Source of the DNA: Patescibacteria group bacterium
GTDB lineage: Bacteria; Patescibacteriota; Patescibacteriia; WFTA01; S139-112
Length of the DNA: 36,054 nucleotides
Direction of reading: 5' to 3'
Assembly (NCBI GenBank): GCA_015485715.1
Contig: WFTA01000033.1
Location: forward strand, 1-36,054
Part shown: one piece after another, positions 32,014 to 36,054 of the stretch
How the letters are laid out: each line of letters opens with the position of its first letter
Position numbering within the stretch: position 1 is the first letter of the stretch
Program-made: the position numbers and the translations under genes
Notes under the pieces: generated by a model
Told to the model about the DNA's origin: nothing
The model's database searches: none
What the model saw: the letters and a program-made list of their open reading frames with translations, nothing else

Positions 32014-32829
32014 ATGGCAAAGACAACATCAAAACTAGACTCTAAAAAGCGGTATCTGCAAATAGCACTAAACAATGATCTTGTAGAGACAAGGAAAATT
32101 ATTACCAATCTTCCACTGAGTGATAGGATTATTCTTGAGGCTGGTACTCCCCTTATCAAAAGATATGGTATAGGGATAATAAGTGAAATAAAACATCTTT
32201 ATTCTCTTCGTCTGTCTGGATCAAGTCCAGATATCTACTCCAATGTTACATTTAAAGAGTTTATCTCTTTTTTTGCTGGTATGGATAAAAAAACACTAAA
32301 CAAAACACAGAATTTGGAAGCTTCTTTTAATACAAAAAATACTGACAAATTTCTTCCTTATGTAGTGGCTGATTTGAAAATGATGGATAGAGGAGAAACA
32401 GAAGCTGAATTGGCTGCTGAAGCAGGTGCAGATGCAGCAGTTGCCCTTGGCCACGCACCTGTAGAATCCCTTAATGCATTTATCCAAAAATGTAATAAGC
32501 TTGGTATAGATGCTATGATAGATATGATGAATGTAGAATATCCTCTTCACATACTCAGACAACTCAAAAAACAACCACAAGTAGTTATACTTCACAGAGG
32601 TGTAGATGAAGAAAGGTTCAATAGAGAAAAAATACTTCCACTATATGAAATAAGGCGAATAAAAGCAAACTATGATATATTAATCGCTGTGGCAGGAGGA
32701 GATTCTATAAAAGAAGTACAAAGCGCAGTGTTCAATAATGCTGATATTGTAGTGGTATGGAAAGATTTTTACCAAAGCTCAGACAAGACACTTTCTTTGG
32801 CTGAAGAATTTTTGCAAAAAATTAAATAG
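32014..32829 (+). CDS. Hexulose-phosphate-synthase-like (OMPDC/HUMPS) protein
   Basis: A TIM-barrel protein of the orotidine-monophosphate-decarboxylase superfamily, closest to the HUMPS/3-hexulose-6-phosphate synthase branch. Seen: LQIALNN then EAGTPLIKRYG (substrate strand), VVADLKMMDRGE with the superfamily D-x-K-x-x-D, AGADAAVALGHA, LHRGVDE and IAVAGGDSI. At 271 residues it is longer than usual HPS (about 210) because about 45 residues lie between the first and second strands (around 58-105). HPS makes or splits hexulose 6-phosphate with ribulose 5-phosphate and formaldehyde, and some organisms use it to make pentose phosphate; that role here is inferred. ATG 32014 was chosen over a GTG at 31999. 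Confidence 0.75.
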   Translation: MAKTTSKLDSKKRYLQIALNNDLVETRKIITNLPLSDRIILEAGTPLIKRYGIGIISEIKHLYSLRLSGSSPDIYSNVTFKEFISFFAGMDKKTLNKTQNLEASFNTKNTDKFLPYVVADLKMMDRGETEAELAAEAGADAAVALGHAPVESLNAFIQKCNKLGIDAMIDMMNVEYPLHILRQLKKQPQVVILHRGVDEERFNREKILPLYEIRRIKANYDILIAVAGGDSIKEVQSAVFNNADIVVVWKDFYQSSDKTLSLAEEFLQKIK

Positions 32830-33229
32830 ATCTTGAAGCAGGGGAACGCAATAATAAAAACAAAAATCCGACTAAACTCATAAAGACAGACTTATCTCTA
32901 TCCCCTGTCATAAAAAATACTATCAACCCATATATCACAACAGCCTCCAACAACGCCCACTTGACAATATCAGCCAATAGATATGCTTTCTGCTGTTCCT
33001 CAGGCAGCAGATCTTTTTCCTTTGTATTCCTTATGAAAATATTTTTTACAAAAAAAGATGCAGCAATGGTAATTGCAGACAAACCTGCAAAAATATGATA
33101 AATCTGTATATCCTCTGTCCTTATCGCTTTCCCTTCATCTATGAAAAACATTAAGCCTATTATAAATAAAGAAGAAAAAATATAGTAGATATATATAAGC
33201 TTGTATTTCACACTCTCTTTTAAATCCAT
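32822..33229 (-). CDS. Four-helix membrane protein, unknown
   Basis: A 135-residue protein with hydrophobic segments at about 10-28, 45-62, 86-107 and 114-128, and a charged cytoplasmic loop (NTKEKDLLPEEQQKAY). No family is recognised. It is convergent with and overlaps the end of the HPS-like gene by 8 bp. It follows the slipin gene by 10 bp on the same strand, so the two are probably one transcript and may work together at the membrane. Confidence 0.7.
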   Translation of the reverse strand: MDLKESVKYKLIYIYYIFSSLFIIGLMFFIDEGKAIRTEDIQIYHIFAGLSAITIAASFFVKNIFIRNTKEKDLLPEEQQKAYLLADIVKWALLEAVVIYGLIVFFMTGDRDKSVFMSLVGFLFLLLRSPASRSI

Positions 33230-33239
33230 ACTATACAGG

Positions 33240-33998
33240 CTAATTATCTGACTTGTGCTTCAATGTCTGAGACAAAGACTTAATACCTTCCATAAACTCA
33301 ACAGGAAGTGCAAAAATAACTGTCTTGGACGGGTCAGGATTAATCTTTTCAATGGTCTGCAGGGTTCTCAGAGAGATGCCACCGGGCATAGAGCTAAGCA
33401 CTTTGGCCGCCTGAGAAAGCTTTTCAGCAGCAGTATACTCTCCTTCTGCCTGAATGATGATCGCTCTTCTTTCTCTCTCTGCTTCTGCCTGCTTGGCCAT
33501 CACTCTCTTCATATCAGCAGGAAGCTCTATATCCTGCATTTTAATGTATGAAACATTTATACCCCAGTCATCAGTTGCCTCATCCACCACTTTCTTAATC
33601 TCTTCTGCTATTTTATCTCTGGCAGACAAAAGGGTATCCAGATCCACATCACCTACAACATCACGGAGTGTGGCTTGAGCATAGAGTGCTACAGAGTGAC
33701 GAAAATCTTTTATCACCAAAACAGCCCTCTCCGCGCTTACCACATTAAAATACACAACAGCATTGATACCCACAGTTACATTGTCTTTGGTGATTACCTC
33801 CTGCTGAGGAATATCCACTGTAGTAATCCTCATATCAACTTTAATCATTCTCTGGATTCCCGGAAAAATCCATGTAAGTCCGGGTTGGCGTGTACCTGTG
33901 TATTTACCCAAAGTAAGCACCACGCCTTTTTCATATTGGTCCACCACTCTCAACCCGCCAAGGATAATGAACACTGCTATTAAAATTACAAAATACAT
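33240..33998 (-). CDS. Slipin/stomatin (SPFH-domain) protein
   Basis: A membrane-anchored scaffold protein of the band-7 family; bacterial slipins organise membrane zones and often pair with NfeD proteases. The 252-residue protein has one N-terminal helix (about 2-16), RVVDQYEKGVVLTLGKYTGTRQPGL, the SPFH domain (about 20-180; DNVTVGINAVVYFNV, QATLRDVVGDVDLD) and a coiled-coil tail (RVMAKQAEAERERRAIIIQAEGE). No NfeD gene is visible; the small membrane protein downstream is a possible partner. Confidence 0.94.
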   Translation of the reverse strand: MYFVILIAVFIILGGLRVVDQYEKGVVLTLGKYTGTRQPGLTWIFPGIQRMIKVDMRITTVDIPQQEVITKDNVTVGINAVVYFNVVSAERAVLVIKDFRHSVALYAQATLRDVVGDVDLDTLLSARDKIAEEIKKVVDEATDDWGINVSYIKMQDIELPADMKRVMAKQAEAERERRAIIIQAEGEYTAAEKLSQAAKVLSSMPGGISLRTLQTIEKINPDPSKTVIFALPVEFMEGIKSLSQTLKHKSDN

Positions 33999-34025
33999 AT
34001 ATCCACAAGTTAATTATCTGATATA

Positions 34026-34053
34026 AGTATAGCATAAGAAGTATTATTAGCAA
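34026..34053 (-). promoter_or_regulatory. Promoter of the slipin gene
   Basis: On the minus strand, TTGCTA (34053-34048) and TATACT (34031-34026) have a 16-bp spacer, about 28 bp before ATG 33998. No ribosome-binding site is obvious. Confidence 0.5.
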
Positions 34054-34138
34054 AGAACTGTATCTCCCTAACTTCAAATTATGCAACAAAGATAAACAGA
34101 CTAACCATCCTGTACAAACTGCGAGGAATTCTCTTGGA

Positions 34139-34402
34139 TTAGTACTTTGTTTTTTGAAATGTGTGTATGAAATCTAATAACTCTTGATAATCTTTGATAA
34201 TTATAGGATATTTCAGTAATGTATATCCATATTTTGAGACAGCAGCTATTAACATCAATTCGGGTTCAAGTTTTTTTATTCTATAATTAGGTGGGCCAAT
34301 AAAAGCATATTGTTTATTCCTATCAATCAACTTTACTACAAGCCTAGGTCCTAAAGAATCATACAAAAAAGCAACTATTTTGATGGGGTTTTTAAGTTCC
34401 AT
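34139..34402 (-). CDS. Small protein, unknown
   Basis: An 87-residue protein with alternating hydrophobic strands (KIVAFLYDSLGPRLVVKLIDR, QYAFIGPPNYRIK, LMLIAAVSKYGYTLLKYPI) and a helical C-terminus. No family is recognised. Its ATG overlaps the end of the frameshifted upstream gene, whose restored frame stops at 34392-34394, so the two form a translationally coupled pair. A toxin-antitoxin-like or toxin-immunity-like pairing is possible from the layout alone. Confidence 0.55.
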   Translation of the reverse strand: MELKNPIKIVAFLYDSLGPRLVVKLIDRNKQYAFIGPPNYRIKKLEPELMLIAAVSKYGYTLLKYPIIIKDYQELLDFIHTFQKTKY

Positions 34403-35196
34403 ATCTAAAAACTTTTATATCTCTTACTGCAAAAGAAAATTTTATACCGGAGTATTTGCTTCTTAATTGTCTAATTTCAGGTAGATTCATAATTCTATTA
34501 CCTTCCTCTTGAGAATTAACACAAAACCTAATCTCTTTAATATCTCTCACATAAACACCACCAGCTATCTGAGCTTCGACATATTCCTTTCTTGTCTTAT
34601 CTCTTAACCATTTAAGTGCGGCTGCTCCTTCCCAGCCAACAACTTGATTCTGTGCAAGTTTTCCATAGCCTACATACCAATGTGAATCTCCATAAGTAAA
34701 AGGTGGTTCTATCCTTGATACTATCAGTATCCAACACTGCTATCACACTTCCATATCTATAAGCACCTCCAAACATATTATCATATGGAGTATTATGGAC
34801 AACAGCTCCATATATTAATGGAGGATCTTGCTCATCTCCTTTAGGTGCTATTCCTAATATATCTTCTACCTTCCTCCTGCTCCTATAATACAAATCAAGC
34901 ATTTTTGAAATAAAACCTTTAGGAGCTCTTGTTTCAAAATAAGAACTAAATCTTCCATTTTCAAATATACTATATAAACGATCAAATGGAAAATTTATAG
35001 TAACACCCAATGAATTAGAGACAACCTTTATCTCTTCTAAATCTGTACTATTCGGTTCTCTACCTAAAACTCTTTGAATAATTGCATAGGCCTTCCTTTC
35101 ACTATCTTTAGAAATTCCATCTATCCTATCTTTCCAAGGTTCACTATCTGTCTCAGATCTAGACCTTGTGTATTCAAATAAGAATCCTATAACCAT
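34392..35196 (-). pseudogene. Frameshifted unknown gene
   Basis: The first frame from ATG 35196 encodes an N-terminal part (FEYTRSRSETDSEPWKDRI, later IYGAVVHNTPYDNMFGGAYRYG) up to TTF. At a run of four T (minus strand, 34701-34698) the meaningful reading moves by one base: TYGDSHWYVGYGKLAQNQ continues through AAALKWLRDK and ends SFAVRDIKVFRYGT at 34392. The joined product would be about 267 residues. The original frame instead runs on with atypical sequence to 34612. The cause may be a real mutation, a programmed slip or a sequencing error in a homopolymer. No function is recognised. Confidence 0.65.
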
Positions 35197-35638
35197 ATTA
35201 GCTTAGGAAATTGTAATAACATTCAGTATCAATTAAATTTTAACATAAATAAGGGATTAAACCAAACCATTATCAACTTCCAATATGTGAAAAATATAAA
35301 TAAAACATATTCCTTACCCAAAGTACAAAATACAACGCTTCGCCGAAGCCTTGGTGTAGGAGAGTTTCGCTAAAGCTACGGCGATAGGCAAAACAGAAAA
35401 ATTTTTTCACTTTTTTAATCACACACCCCCATCCCGCCTTGGCGGGACAATTAAGGAAAAGAAAAATTTCTGTTTTGTCTTCCTCTTAACAGAGGAAAAG
35501 CGGAAACGCTCCCACCCCAACCGCGCCTGCGGCGCGGAGTTCGCAAAAGGGCAAAAATTCCTTCCCTTGAGACCTCCCCTTCCTTTTTGCCCTTTTGCTT
35601 ATTCGCTCGCTTCGCGAGCGCGGCGGCGGGGATTTTTA
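35197..35638. other. GC-rich, hairpin-dense spacer
   Basis: No gene was found. After about 120 bp of AT-rich DNA come: an inverted copy of the dispersed repeat (35321-35383); TCCCGCC-TT-GGCGGGA (35432-35447); AGCG-GAAA-CGCT (about 35499-35510); CCGCGCC-TGC-GGCGCGG (35521-35537); a perfect 15-bp inverted repeat with arms 35543-35557 and 35584-35598; and CGCTCGC-TTC-GCGAGCG (35604-35620). No T-run follows any of them. It could be a structured RNA or a graveyard of palindromic repeats. Confidence 0.55.
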
Positions 35639-36054
35639 TTAAAATCTGCTCACTGTTTTATATTCTATGCCTTTGCAATAATCTATTTTCTTGATAAAAC
35701 TATCCCATTCTTTCTTTGTTATTTCTTGACTCAATATATATTTTACTCCCATTAAATGACTACTACTATACGAAAATAAATCGTTCTCCAAATCATGAAT
35801 TTCTTTGCATAGCTGATATTCATCTGGTCCCATTAAATTTTTCTCTTTCTTTTTTAATTCAAAAAAACTCTTGTTGAATTCCAAATATTTTTTATTCAAT
35901 TCATCTATTTTGGCAATAATCTTTTTTTCTTGTTCGGTTTTTTTAAATTTATGCAACAATAATCCCAAATATATCAATTTTTCTATTATTCGTGGGTGAT
36001 TATACCCATAACCAAGAGTTGCCTTTTCGAAATGTTGTTCTATTAACCTAACAT
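35639..36054 (-). CDS. Unknown helical protein, 5' end outside window
   Basis: The minus-strand frame stays open to the right edge, so the gene is partial; its start is not in the window. The visible part starts VRLIEQHFEKATLGYGYNHP, continues IEKLIYLGLLLHKFKK, then a long charged coiled-coil-like region (EQEKKIIAKIDELNKKYLEFNKS), and ends with WDSFIKKIDYCKGIEYKTVSRF. No family is recognised and no membrane segment is present. A TTG at 35977 is not a credible start because coding character continues upstream of it. Confidence 0.6.
   Translation of the reverse strand, partial: VRLIEQHFEKATLGYGYNHPRIIEKLIYLGLLLHKFKKTEQEKKIIAKIDELNKKYLEFNKSFFELKKKEKNLMGPDEYQLCKEIHDLENDLFSYSSSHLMGVKYILSQEITKKEWDSFIKKIDYCKGIEYKTVSRF

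Noticed and set aside
34139..35196. Firm toxin-antitoxin call for the two overlapping unknown genes
   Set aside because: Only the overlap suggests it; neither protein shows a recognised toxin or antitoxin motif, and one is frameshifted.
35432..35620. tmRNA or RNase P RNA in the GC-rich block
   Set aside because: None of the conserved words of those RNAs (tRNA-like ends, tag frame, P4 helix segments) could be found.

Overview
The window looks like chromosomal DNA of an AT-rich, small-genome bacterium of the Candidate Phyla Radiation (Patescibacteria), probably a Parcubacteria-like lineage. This is inferred from gene content and style: a DUF4012 membrane protein, long secreted fibronectin-III and PKD proteins beside a sortase, a split transketolase, a free-standing four-helix-bundle protein, few Shine-Dalgarno sites, and short genes separated by repetitive AT-rich spacers. 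TGA ends murF and the DUF4012 gene, so the standard bacterial code applies. The three tRNA genes do not encode CCA.

Left part (1-18604, plus strand). Two tiny cysteine-rich genes come first. An export and wall operon follows (secD-secF-rlpA-like-murF-like); its SecD carries a parvulin-type prolyl isomerase segment inside the periplasmic domain. After tRNA-Glu comes a surface locus: DUF4012 protein, FN3 protein, 1064-residue PKD/DUF11 protein, a sortase-fold protein with Ser in place of the catalytic Cys, a coiled-coil membrane protein and a processive family 2 glycosyltransferase. Then come secE-nusG-rplK-(membrane gene)-rplA.

Middle (18979-27607). gatB (plus) faces a minus-strand carbohydrate cluster: split transketolase (N and C halves), a four-helix-bundle protein, three PfkB-family kinases and a DAHP/KDO8P-synthase-superfamily enzyme. 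Transketolase can make erythrose 4-phosphate, the usual DAHP synthase substrate, so the cluster may form one sugar-phosphate route. A hexulose-phosphate-synthase-like gene lies at 32014.

Right part (27608-36054). tRNA-Met, an orphan 424-residue gene, rpsB-tsf, tRNA-Ile, the HPS-like gene, a small membrane protein, a slipin, two genes of unknown function (one frameshifted) and a gene running off the right edge.

The spacers are as notable as the genes. There are four copies of a ~107-bp terminal-inverted-repeat element, one inside rpsB-tsf. Short GC-rich hairpin sequences sit next to exact 25-bp duplications of parts of tRNA-Met and tRNA-Ile. A shared ~27-bp motif precedes each tRNA gene. There is a 32-bp tandem repeat and a GC-rich block dense with hairpins. 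Three leaders (before the glycosyltransferase, one pfkB gene and rpsB) have overlapping inverted repeats that look like terminator/antiterminator switches. Several genes appear to start at or next to the transcription start.
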